Source: Edolisoma coerulescens
Taxonomy: Eukaryota > Chordata > Aves > Passeriformes > Campephagidae
Assembly: GCA_013397115.1 (NCBI GenBank)
Contig: VWZW01001228.1
Coordinates: 1,294,200 to 1,358,199, forward strand
Direction of reading: 5' to 3'
Length of the DNA stretch: 64,000 nucleotides
Positions 27,601 to 38,935 of this stretch are shown here, piece after piece. Positions within the stretch are counted from its first letter, which is position 1, and the number at the start of each line of letters is the position of its first letter. The notes beneath the pieces are model-generated. The model saw only the letters and a list, made by a program, of their open reading frames with translations, ran no database searches and had not been told where the DNA came from. The translations under genes were made by a program, and so were the position numbers.

Positions 27601-30600
27601 TCAAGGAGAAGTGTGTATAAACAGAGAGGCTTTTAATAGTCTTATAACTTTATCCAATATTAAAAAGTCCAGTTATGTCAGCTGCAAAGTGGATTTAAAC
27701 GTGTTTAAAAACTGCTACTCAGCACAGCAGGAACTGCGTGTAGAGTATGGCTTCTCTAGTACAACCTGGATTTGTTTATAATACCAAAATTCCTAATTAA
27801 ATCAAGTACTTTTTCTTTGATTTGATTGTTTTGACCCCAAATATGCAAACTGACCGCCATATGCAAACTCATGAAGGCATGGACTTAATTTTGGTGTTGC
27901 TTACACCAACAAATGGGACGTGTGACTTGCATCAGTTTGGGTCAGGCTGCAGGAGGCCATATGTGTTTATTTTAGTATTTATGAACGGTTATATTTACCT
28001 CATTGCAATGACTCGCTTTGGTTTCTATTGACAAAACCATGACTTTAGAGAATGTTTGCAGAGACAAGAACAGATGTTTCCAGGCTGCTTGCCACAGAGG
28101 GGAAAAAAAGCCAGTATTTGCTTGTAAGCTGGTGTTGGCTGTGCCATTTTTCCAATGAGTAATTAGGAATGGTAGTTATTAGTCAGTTGCTGAAGATCCT
28201 GACTTGACAACAAAAGAACCTGCTTGGAGATGCCTTTTTGTATAGTCTGATCTATGGAGTAGAATGAAAGACAATTGCTGTAATCACTGAAACCAATTCT
28301 ATCTTGCCTCACTCTTTTGATGCACCTTAATGACCAAGGAGAACCTAAAAGCTTAATGAAATAGGTACTCCATGGACATTTTCTCCTCTTCTCTGCAGGC
28401 ATGTTGGTTTCAAATTAAGCTGAAAACTTCTACTAGACGCTTTTATGAAATTGCAAAGTAACATGAGCTTTTTGGAGTTAGTTTGGTGATTTTTTTTCCC
28501 CCTCTGGAACCATAAGATCACCTTCTGAATCATACATACTAAAATCAAACTTGTTTTAAATGAAGAGGAAAGAGGGGACAAACGTGTAATAGACTATTAG
28601 CAGGATTGGTGATCTGGGAGGGTTTTGAGTAACGTGTTTGTGACATAGTGTCTGTGCCCATAGATTTTATGGGCAAGGAAGGACTGATTTCCGCTACCTG
28701 GGAGCAGCAGTGTGGGATGTGTGGCATCTGAGGATTTGCAAATGGAGTTTTGGAAAGGCAAATGAGGAGCAAGCCTGCTTTGGGAGAGACAACTCCAGTG
28801 TGTAGCGATTGCCTCGGGTGTTATATGGCTGGGAGGCCCCTCACAGGCACAGCAGAGGAGCGAGAGTGGCCCAGTGGTCTCCCACACTGGGACACAGCCC
28901 TCAGTGGGCAATGCCAGCCCTTTGCCCTCCGTGAAGGCTTTGATCCTGGGGTGAGGAGTTCGGTCTTGCTCCATTGTGAGATGATGATTTGTGAAGAGAA
29001 AAATTTTACATGCTTTGCAGAGATGTGGCCATAACATCTGTGTATGCGTGGGCATTCCAGATGGAAACAGCAATGAACTCCAGGGTCTATGACATAAATG
29101 AACTCTATTTTGGGTTTTAAAAACGTGCAACACAGTGCTTTCCTGGTTCAATCAAAAGCCACTACGCAATATGTCGTTGAATGTCATGAACACAGGGAGA
29201 GCTGAGCATGACTTAAAGCACCAAAAAGTTGGAGGAATATGCTGTATCAGTTTACCAGCAGGGACTTTTGAAAACTAATATATGGAGGCATCTCCTGCCT
29301 TCCCACTTTCATGATCTACTTACTGCAAGCTTGGTAAGATGTATTCCTGGAGATATCCTGGGGATTTTTTTTCTGTTGCTTTTTTTAATAGCAAGTGTTA
29401 TGTTGATCTGTTAAGTGTCATGCCACTGCCACTGACTGGATGAAATACCATATGGGCAGTTCATGGGTTTACTGGTTCCACCTGCTGGCTGAACTGGAGG
29501 TGATGACCTGCCAGTCAAGGGGAGTTGAATGAGTAATCTTAAGAGATTTTATTAATAACTCCTGTCTGAGGTATGGGGATAGTGTCTTGTCTTCATGCTA
29601 CAAACTTTCTGTCTTGTTTTTTATTAATTTTCGTTTCATTAAATTCAATTTAAAAGTGCAATTTCTTAAACAGGATGGCAATGCGTAATCACACGTGCAT
29701 TTTTAGCAAGAGAAGGACAGCAACCCTTTTTGAAAATAAGAAGATGAACAAGTTGACCCACTGATGTGCAAGGACTTCTGCCTGCTCATCGCTTCTGGAA
29801 CTTGCCTTGGGGAGAAAGCCATCCCCCACTAAAGCTAACAGAGATAACTGCATGGCATTCATGAAGGCTGGGAGAACGATGACCCCTCACATTGGGAATA
29901 CACCCCAAAAATTTCCCTAAAGAGGGAAAAGGGGGTGGGAGGAACCCAGAGTTAGACTTAACTCTGGATACTGAAGCCCCCATGGGTACCAAAGAAAGGC
30001 TGGAGGAGAGAGGAGCAAATGGCTCTCATTAGTGTGGGTTGTAGGGTTGAGATTAGGGCTGAAGTTCAGGGGAGTGTGGGCATGGGATTCCAGTTAAAGC
30101 TGGATCCCACAACGGCTGCAGGACTAGAAGAAAGCTTACATGAAGGCAAATGGTGTTTTCTAGGGATGACTAATGCCAGAATTAGTGTTGGAGTTACTGT
30201 TTGGATTTGGGATTTGGGGTGCTCTAGAGTTTAGTTCCTTGTTTGAATCTTAGCAGACTGAGTGCTGAGGTTTGACTCCTGTAGAAGTAAATTGGTTTTG
30301 ATTGGTTTTGTTAGGAGTGGGGTATGATTAAGTCTGAGTTTAAGATAACAAGGTGTCTGAGATCCTGTTTTCTGGAGTTTCATTTCTCACTGTGTTGTCA
30401 AAGCACATGGAGAAGATTAGCAGCTGGTTCTGTGGAGGTGAGTGGTTTTTAAAGGTCTTTAAAGGTACCTTTTAGGTTTTTTGAAGATTCATCTATTCAG
30501 GATAATTAAAGAGTGCATGGCTGCATTAACTGCCTTCTGATGGCCGCAAACCTTTATCCCTCATTTTTCTACCAAAGAAATAAGAAGAGGTGTCTAAGGG

Positions 30601-32397
30601 AACATCATGGTGCTGTTACCCTTCTTTCTGCTCTAGGCAGTCATTGCTGGCTGCCAGAGGTTGTCTAGCCTGCTAGTGACAAACTTGGGAAAGGAGCAAA
30701 TATTGAAATACATAAATATTGAATCACAAAGGCTACAGTTTTTCGCCAAGATAAAACAGGGACAGGATGTTAGTGCATGAATAGGTCCTACAGATGTCCA
30801 TATTGGCATGCTTCTTGGCATGGTTTTGTTGTGCATTGATTAGTTGTCCCCCAGGCATGGTCTGGGCACAGTTCAGGAGAAGAACATATACCATGACCAG
30901 AAGCAGTTTGGATATGTCCGTTCTTTTCGGGAAAGGGATTTAACTTCAGGGACAGGAGGCCTCAGAGTTCCACTTGGTCTCAGAGCCAGAGAAGATTCAC
31001 TTGCCTGAATTATTTAGTAATCCTGAGGAAGCCAAATTGACTGAGGGACAAACAAGCCAATAACTGGGTCTGAAGGATCATCCTGAGGAACACCTTATGG
31101 GGGAGGGAATTCTTGCATCAGTTGCAGAGATGCCACTCATCTGCAAATAATTTTTGTTTTCTCTTTTAAAAGCAGTGATGTCTTAAAGGATTTGTTTGCA
31201 AGCAAATCCCTCCACTTTTCTTTGTTGTGGTTGATGGCATGTCTATGATTGTGGGAACTCAGGACCACTTGCAGGTACACTGCAATAGATAACTATGCTG
31301 CCAGTAGTTTTCATGCAGCGTTGCTGTACAAGAAATGGTTGATTACACAGGAGAAAGAAGCGCAGAGCAGTTGTTCAGTATTTAGATAATGCTAGGTGGA
31401 ACATGATCCTGATTGCATTTGATTTAAAAGCAACTTCCTTTGCTGCCCAAAAACCAAAATCCCACCCCTGAAAATATTACAGCTGCTTCCTATGGTAATT
31501 TTTATAAGCTCAAGATTTTTTAGATGCATCTAGTACTTTGTCCATTTGGAAAGAGGTGACGCTTCATCTTTCACTGAGATACTTCAGGCTCATTCTCATA
31601 CCAAATCTGTTTTCATTCCTGCTGTATGAACCTGTAACACAGGTTATGCAATTAGGAGGAAAGTGTTTGCAGAAACGATAAAGAAAACCTGATAAATGAA
31701 ATCTGCTATACACTGTCAGTCATGCTGATGGTGTTCCAATAAACACAAACATATTTCTGCATGCCCAGTTTTAAAGATACAGAGTAAAATAATTTATGGC
31801 CAAAGTTGTTTTTCCTTCCTTGCAGCATTTATATGTATGTAATACTGTACACACCAAAAATATGTTAAGGAAGCATTACTGATATAAAGTAGAGTGCTAA
31901 AAAGGCAATGCTATAGTTAGTGTTGTAGTTATAATATTATAGTTAACAGGCTTTTTGTTCAGTAACTGGGTCCCTCTCTGTGAAGGTGCTGTATGCAGTC
32001 TTTATGTAATTAGGAGCACTTTTTAGGGCAAATGTTTGGTTTTAGGAAGGGAATTTGCTTTCAAGACAAATGCAGTGAGATTTATATCACATCTGTTATT
32101 ATCTAAGTGGAGCTTTGTCTTGCAAAGGAGATTTGTCTTATAGAGGGCGCAGTTTGGGCAGCCTTCAATTTGGGACTGGATGCAAAACACTTTTCCAAGT
32201 GTTGCCCTGTAATTTTTTCTGTTTTTCTTTTTTTTTTTTTTTTTCTGTATGCTATTTAAACCTTGCTTGGAAGACAAAATTGGTCATTTCCTTGTGGGAA
32301 TTGTTATTCTGCTCTTTCACGGTCGTTTCTGAGTGCCTCAGAAATGTTAATGTATCGTTAGCATTTCTGAGGAGGTGATGTGATATCTCCACTTTAT

Positions 32398-32470
32398 AAA
32401 GCAGAAGTGAAGGCTGGTGGTTGAAACACGGGTCTGAGAGTGTTTGCTAATTTGGGGGCTGCATTCAATG
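32398..32470 (+). repeat. Possible MIR-like SINE fragment
   Basis: GGCTGGTGGTTGAAACACGG and GTCTGAGAGT resemble the first 40 bases of amniote MIR relatives (gctggtggttagagcacggga, ctgggagtcagg). The remainder is too diverged to follow. This is a weak call. Confidence 0.3.
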
Positions 32471-33689
32471 ACCTGATTTCTTGGACTAATGCATTTCCTG
32501 GGATCAAGGCACATTCCCTGTTGTCGATTTCAGTGAGTGCTTAGGAGCACTGCAATCTGGGTCTCAGGGTTTGAAATGAAGACCGAAGATATAAGGAATA
32601 CTTGTTTAGTGACCAGCTGAGTCAAGATTTAGTGTAAACGGCTGCCCTAGCAGCACATAAGAACTGTGAAGCAGAGGGTAGCATACAATACATTCTGACA
32701 GGATGGTGCACATTTCCGATTGTCTAGAGCCTCTTTCTTCTGATTCCACTGTGCCTTTGAATATCTGTAGCAAATGATGGAGCGCTCCACTGAGTGATGG
32801 TCTTTCTAGCTGCACTTCTGATCCTCAGAAAGATACTTACTGACAAGTTAGAAAACAGATCATTTATTTAAAGAGGCTATTCAGAGAAAACAGTCCAAGA
32901 TATTTCAACTTTGACAGCCTGTCCAAGGTTTTCCTTGTTATTGTACAAAATAGAATAGCCTATATATACATTTAAAAAGTGCCCTTATTTTGTTTTACAG
33001 TAGTCATCTGATGACAGTACCTAAGTCAGTCTCTTCCTTCAGCTTAATATGTACTTTTCTGCCTGAAAGCTGCTCATCTTTGCTCAAAACTGATCGGTAG
33101 TGTCAGCCCAGTGACATTAGTTTACTCCACTGGATGGTGTTGCTGAGAATGTAAAACTATCCCATTAGCCTGTTTGCAATATAAAATAGGCTTCTGCATT
33201 TTACAAGCTTATGCAGCGTAGTAAGAATTTGGCAAGTGTGAAGGAAAAAGGTGTTAAGGAGAGCTGGCAGCTCCTTAAAGAAACGATATTAAGTGCAAAC
33301 TCTTCCAATAAAGAGGAAAGTTAAGGAAGTGCAGTGGAAGACCATCGTAGCTAAATTGCCAGCTCTTCATGGCTCCTGAAGACAAGTTGTTTTTTTACAG
33401 AGTGGAAAGTAGGTCAGATTTCCAAGAAAAAGGATTAAAAAATAGCATGTAGTGGAAATAAAATCAGAAGTATTGAGGCACAAAATGATATTAAAGTATC
33501 CAGGTGTGTAACAGGTTGTAAGAATTCATTTTTTCATGTACATTAGTACCTCCTGGTAACTAGAGAAGTGTACACCTTCTGCCCACACCCACCAATCTTA
33601 GGGTGGTTTTTCTGGAGGACATTGCTGTACAATGCCTGAAAGGTATTTTGGAGCAGTCCATTGTTGGAAGGGAAGGGAGGAGCCCAAGG

Positions 33690-34480
33690 TGCCTTCTTTT
33701 CAAGAAGTATTCTCTACTTTTATTAATGATTTAGATGATGACATGGAGTGCTCTAACATTTCATGTAGAAAGCTGGTAAGGATGAAAGGTGCTATGAAAG
33801 AAAGGGCTAAAATTCAAGGTGGTCTTGATCAGTTGAACAAATAGTCATAAAGGGGATGGTCATAGTTTAAAAGGACATGTTCTACATGTGACTCTTGGGA
33901 GTAACCAGCTTTAATGATAAAGGCTGGGAATAACTTCCTAGGGAGTGATTATTCGGACAGAAGTTGGAAAGTTGCAGGGAACCACAAACCAGTACATGAG
34001 TACAGTGTCATGCTGTGGTATGTAATATTCCAGGGTGAATAGAGAGGAATATAGCTTGCAGAAGGTCTGGAGAAAAACAATCCTTCTTTGCCTGGAGTAC
34101 CATGTCAGGTCACAGGGACTGTTACCTTGAGAAAGAAGTAAATCAGCAAGACTATGCAGAGGAACAACACTGAACAAACAGTCCTAGATAATATAACTGG
34201 TAAGTATGTATTGAGTGAATTGGTGTTATGTGGGGTAGATGGCAGCAATATGCTTACTTGTTGTTATAGCCTTCTGTATGTATGGGCTGCTGCAAAGATG
34301 GGGATAATAACCTGGTTTCTATGCCTGTGACAGCACAAAGACTAAAGTTCCAGCAAGAGAAAGAGATTGGGCTACCAGCATAAAAGTAGTACAGCACTGG
34401 GAGAGTTTGAGTGGGGATGTTACTGAATCTCTGTTATTGGAGGTCTTCAGGAACAATTAGGAAACATCTTCTGACATAAT
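33690..34480 (+). mobile_element. Old, heavily diverged CR1 LINE fragment (end of ORF2 and 3' UTR)
   Basis: A segment at 33718-33755 reads TTTTATTAATGATTTAGATG and continues GATGACATGGAGTGCTC. This matches the CR1 reverse-transcriptase end (ttyatcaatgatctggatga, ggggattgagtgc). Further in-order matches are GCTGGGAATAACTTCCTAGG, TTGCCTGGAGTACCATGTCA at 34088-34107 (CR1: cacctggagtactgtgtcca), and a section around 34398-34480 resembling the CR1 3' UTR (ggaggtcttcaggaacaatt against ggaagtgttcaaggccaggt). Many indels are present and no long frame survives. It lies about 800 bases upstream of exon 35287-35403. Edges are approximate. Confidence 0.5.
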
Positions 34481-35286
34481 ATAAGATGTAATATTTTCTG
34501 CTGTGGGGCTGGACATCTTCTGATGCTTCTTCCAGGCAGAAGTGTGTTGTTTTCTGACATGCTTTCTCTTTTGTCTTTTATATCCTTTTACTCCATGGTG
34601 AATATCACTGTTCTCTGGACAGGAATTTCTTAGATGGTGGGGGAAATTAAAATTTAATAAATTCACAGTAGTTATTTTGGTACAGAACTTCATGAGGCAG
34701 TGCTTAAGCTACTATATTTGACCAACTGCTGCAGTTGTAAGAGTCACAGGCCACAACTTCTTAGTGAGAGTGTTCCTTATCAACAGAGTAAGGACTGGGA
34801 CTTGCTTTCTAATCAACAGATTTTCTGAAGACTTTTAAAATGCATGTAACAATCTGACATACCAGCTGTCACCAGAAATTGTGTCCCACACCAACACCGG
34901 CATGCGGTGCGTTGGCACTCATGTCACATGGAGAGGGAGTGTTGACAAGTCCTCTTGCTAGTCACCTTAGAAAGAGAGGGAAGAAGCCAGGGTTCAGTGA
35001 AGGCAGTCTCAGGAGAACACCAGGAACATCAGAACCAGAGCAGTCTGAGAAAGGAGTTACTGGGCTGGTCCGGGACTTTTACAAGCCCAAGAGAAAATGA
35101 GTGCAGCAAAAGAGAAATTTTCTCCAGTCTCATCCATGTTTAGCTTGGTGCTTGGGACTGATTTGAACCTCTCTTCATGGGACAGCAGTGTGATGCCATT
35201 CCTGAGCAATCTTCCCAAGTTCCAGAGTCTTGAGTAGCTGTAGTTGCATTTGTGTTAAAATTGAATTATGTTTTCTTTCAACTTAG

Positions 35287-35403
35287 AAGCCGAACTTGAT
35301 TTCCAAGCCAATGCTTGATAGCATCCTTTGTCTTCGTGATGACAGATGGAAGTACGTGCGGAGCCTCCTGACCCCAGCCTTCAGCGATACCAAACTGAAA
35401 GAG
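35287..35403 (+). CDS. TBXAS1: Thromboxane-A synthase (CYP5A1), internal exon with C-helix WxxxR motif
   Basis: This exon has exactly 39 codons in phase 0, corresponding to human residues about 112-150, which is also 39 residues. It begins KPNLISKPMLDSILCLRDDR and ends WKYVRSLLTPAFSDTKLKE. The WKYVR stretch is the P450 C-helix WxxxR motif whose Trp and Arg contact a heme propionate. The human protein has RWEEVR at the same place, then an AFSPEKLNE segment corresponding to AFSDTKLKE here. The acceptor is TTTCTTTCAACTTAG and the donor is GAG|GTAAGG. The first nine residues differ completely from the human B-to-C loop, which is a variable substrate-contact region in P450s. The exon is intact. 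Confidence 0.93.
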
Positions 35404-36219
35404 GTAAGGTGTAGACATTGCTGCTTTCATAATTTAGAAGACTTGTGTAGGCATCTGCTTTATGTAGGTGTGTGTTAAGGATAGGTAAAATATGCTACTT
35501 TGTGCCACTTTATTTAGACCTGAAGAGCACATGCAGCGAAGCTTCCATACGGCACGGTTCAGATCATAGACTGGTGAAAATCAGAATAGCTCATCTGAGG
35601 ATGTGATCCTCTGTCTTCCTCTATTTAAGTCAGTTTGTCCATGAAAGTGTAGCATACTCAAGAAGGACCCTCACCTCTTCCTCTCCCCTGCCCTTTTAGG
35701 AGTAAGCTTAAGTCCAGGAAAGGTTATTGCTCCCAGTTGGAACATAGCTTTTCTTGACATGCAGAGTCAGCAACTCTCATGTTAACACAGGAACTGCTGT
35801 CAGTCTATTTTCATTTCTCCATCTCCTTCCCCTTCCCTCCTCCTTTTATTCTTTAATCCTTTCATATAATAAAATAAGTCACTGGAACAGAATGTCATTG
35901 CCAGATAAATACCTCTGACTGAAAATAAATGTCTCTGTGCTGACCTGCTGCTAATTTCCTATAAATGTATCAGCATTCGCTCAGCCATGGGAACCCATTA
36001 CCCAGTAACAAAGTCCTGTTCCAGTGACACGATATCTCTTAATTAAATGTATATAAATGATTGACTGGTTAAAGTCTTCTCTCAAAGAAAAATACAAAAA
36101 ACAACCCCACAACAAAAATATCACCTCTTCCTTTTTATGTTTTATTCTGAAAGGGAATCATGCTCACTCTGGTGCCCAGTCCTGGGTTGTAAAATTTTCC
36201 ACTGGGCAGACGCTTGTGT

Positions 36220-36590
36220 TGTTTTGACATGCCGCTGTCGAAATCCACAGTAACATCTAAATGTGTCTGGCTCTCCCAGCTCTATAGACAGCGGTCGCTT
36301 AGCAACGCCGGCTGTCACCTCCTTATTATGGTAAATTCTAATTGGCCGCGAGCCTGGCGGAGATGCTGATTAATCACGACTGACAATGCCATTGGTTATG
36401 CGCCCTGACATTTGCTCTGTCACCGACTCCATCACGAAATTTCAGCACGGCGAGGGTGTTTAAATATGCAAGCGATTAGTTGCACATGGCATGGTAGGGA
36501 GAGGAGAGTTTTGCATTTTCCTGGCGGAAATTAATCTGCCTTGCTGCAGGTCATCGGCTCTTTGCTCGTGGACTAACAAAAGATAACGCT
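36220..36590. promoter_or_regulatory. CpG-rich intronic block with RFX X-box-like site and two inverted CCAAT boxes
   Basis: I count about 20 CpG in roughly 370 bases, far above the flanks. GTCGCTTAGCAAC at 36294-36306 fits the RFX-factor X-box pattern GTNRCC(N0-3)RGYAAC with one mismatch. Inverted CCAAT boxes (ATTGG) occur at 36341-36345 and 36391-36395, exactly 50 bases apart. A homeodomain-like TGATTAATCA lies at 36367-36376, and an octamer-like ATATGCAAG at 36466-36474. Together these suggest an enhancer or a cryptic - strand promoter. No TATA box or exon was identified, so the role is inference. Confidence 0.45.
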
Positions 36591-38742
36591 GCACTCCCCT
36601 CAATTTGTGGAGAGCAACCTCTGCCGGCACCAGCCGGGCAGGCTTGGCTGAGGAGCATGGTGAGGGCAAGAGAGGGGGGCCCCGGGGATCCTGCTCTGGG
36701 GCTGGGCACGCACAGCTTTGCAGGGTCTGGCTGATCAAACCGGGCTGGGAGGAGAAGTCATGGCACTCCCTTTGCATGGCTTGGTGGTAGAGCTGGAATG
36801 CAGGAATAGTGGTAGGAGGTAAAATGAAGGGCTGGCTGGTGCCTGGTAGCTGTCTTGCATGCAAAGATTGAGATCTTTAATTTTAGCCTGATAATCAGCT
36901 TTGCCCATGCTGCCTCTTCCAAGGTCTGTGGAAGGCGTGTGTGCATGGGCTTAGGGTGACCTGGAAATTGTCACTTTCTCCTCCCATTCTACAGCAGGTG
37001 GGGCAAAAGAGGAGTGGGGCAGGTCTCTTTGAAAGGTTCAACTTTGCTTTTCTCTCCCATGCCTTCACCAGAAGTCTGTCCATCTCTACACAGACAGTCA
37101 CTCGCAGCAAGCCCATGTGAGATTAAGAACTGCTGCTGAACGGATGTGCTCCTCAGCCTTGCATTTCGTTTTATATCCAAATACATTAGCAGTCCTGGGA
37201 TTTGAAGTTAATGCAACTTAAGCCCCTTGCCCATGTGCTTTTCCTGCTGTTGCTTAATTTAGAAGCCATACCAACACTTCTCAAAGGAAATCAATGCTCA
37301 TTAATTATGATCTCACTTTTTAACTCTCCCATATTTGGTACTCTCTCAGAACCTCTACAGCAGCATGGAAACAAAAATACCATGTTCTAGTATTGGCCAT
37401 ACTACAGAGTATTCAGCACTATCTGCAAGACATCCTGTTTATAATCAACCCTTCCTCTCTACTTAGGGTTACAAACACAAATTTGGTACTAATTTATTGC
37501 ATAAGAACCTAGATATGCTATTTTATACGTATTTATAAATACTACTAGGACATTCCTTATTTCTTCTTCCAAGATATTAATTCCTCTGACAAAATCTCAC
37601 TCCAAAGTCTTCCACTCTGTTCACTCTGGATGTCTGCCTACCTTTGTTTGTCTATGCAAACTCTCCAGTGGTGCTGGAGAGACTGCAGACCTCGCAAGTG
37701 TCTTTGGAGAGTGGTTCCCCTTGAGTGCTGCAGCCCCTAGTGCCACTCCAAACATAGATTTGTCTGTCTGAATGCTCTGAGAGAATTGGGAGCTATTAGC
37801 CTGCGACAGAGCAATAAATGTTAACAACTCCTTGTGCTCCCCATAGCAATCACTTCAGATGAAAGATGCACCGAGGGATAGAGAGTTCAGCGTAGGTTCC
37901 TGATATCTCCATTTCAGAAACACAAGAAAGGACAGTTTCAGGGCTAGCAAGAGTGAGAAGTGAGAAGCCACTTTGGCCTGGCTGCTGGAGGACAAGACCC
38001 CAGACAGAGCTAATGTGTGTTGCTAAGATTTAACCTGCAATGCTCCACAGAGGCACCTGCAGCTGTGGGCAGAGGCAAGCTTTGCCTTTGTCACTTCAAA
38101 GAAGAGGTGTAATGTCACTGAGCTTGAAGAATTTCCCTGCAGTTTGGCAAATATCTCCAACAGCCAGCCAGCAAATGATGAAAAGTTGATTACAGAAATT
38201 TTGAATTTTTCAAAGTTACTGGAAATGGACTGAAACTAGAGGTTATAGAGTTGTTGGGTAGCCAATATAGTGATTTCTGTGTGTCTGCAGAGAGTTGTTT
38301 ATTTAACATTTTTCAAGAGTTTCTGACATCTTCTCCAGCTTTCTATCTCTCTTTTCTCAATTTGTCTTTAAAAGCTATGCACTGTTTCACTGTTGCTTTT
38401 ATGGATTTCTATGTATTGGGTGTTCTCCCTTTTTAATTTTCCTTTTCTAACAAGCATGTAAAGATTAGTAAAGGAGTCCACTCCAGCTGAAGGGAGGTTT
38501 GGCTCTGGATAACATTAAATACAAATACTATAGTGGTGGTGAGTATAGCATAAAGCAATAGACTTGTAAGCTTGATCCTGCAGTAAGATTGGGTAGCATC
38601 CCATGTGAGATGCCACTGGAGGTGGGAGCAGATCTAACAGTAAGCTCTTTCCAGTAAGACCCCTGAATGAACCTCACAGTGCCATTGCTGTGGGAGCACT
38701 AAGAATGAGAAATGAGAGACAGGAGGCAGGAAACCCAAGAAA

Positions 38743-38935
38743 TGTCACTTCCAGCTCTGCCATTGACTGCCTGTGGGTGATCTGACAGAAGCTACTTAAA
38801 TTCTCTGCACATGAAACAACTTTTATCTGTTAAGTGGGAACAATACCAATCACTGAAAGTTGATCCAAGATGTAATTCATGAGGAACTGGTGAATTGTAA
38901 TACCTAGAGGCTCTAAGTAACAGAAACATTTCCCA
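38743..38935 (+). repeat. Old MIR-like SINE copy, sense
   Basis: The blocks CACTTCCAGCTCTGCCATTG and ACTGCCTGTGGGTGATCTGA are followed by GCTACTTAAATTCTCTGCAC, then a TCTGTTAAGTGGGAACAATA block. They follow the MIR order cggctctgccacttac, gctgtgtgaccttgg, agttacttaacctctctgtgc, tctgtaaaatggggataata. Diverged, with approximate ends. Confidence 0.55.

Larger units (their letters stand above)
8852..35286 (+). other. TBXAS1: 26.4 kb TBXAS1 intron
   Basis: The intron runs from a GTGAGT donor to a TTTCTTTCAACTTAG acceptor and joins two phase-0 exon ends. It is by far the longest complete intron in the window. It contains MIR-like SINE copies near 9.1, 10.4 and 16.1 kb, a CR1 tail at 13.7 kb, the assembly gap at 14.7 kb, an ERVL-type solo LTR at 16.7-17.1 kb, and an old CR1 at 33.7-34.5 kb. 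Several poly-T runs of 15-17 bases occur (20870-20885, 21299-21313, 32228-32244). I saw no additional exon of TBXAS1 and no other gene. The longest open frame here (28597-29151, - strand, 184 codons) resembles no family I know and lacks supporting signals. Confidence 0.85.

Noticed and set aside
28597..29151. Longest open frame in the window (184 codons, - strand)
   Set aside because: The translation has no recognisable domain, its composition is that of random intron, and another frame is open on the opposite strand over 28750-29034. It lies inside the 26 kb TBXAS1 intron and is best explained as chance.
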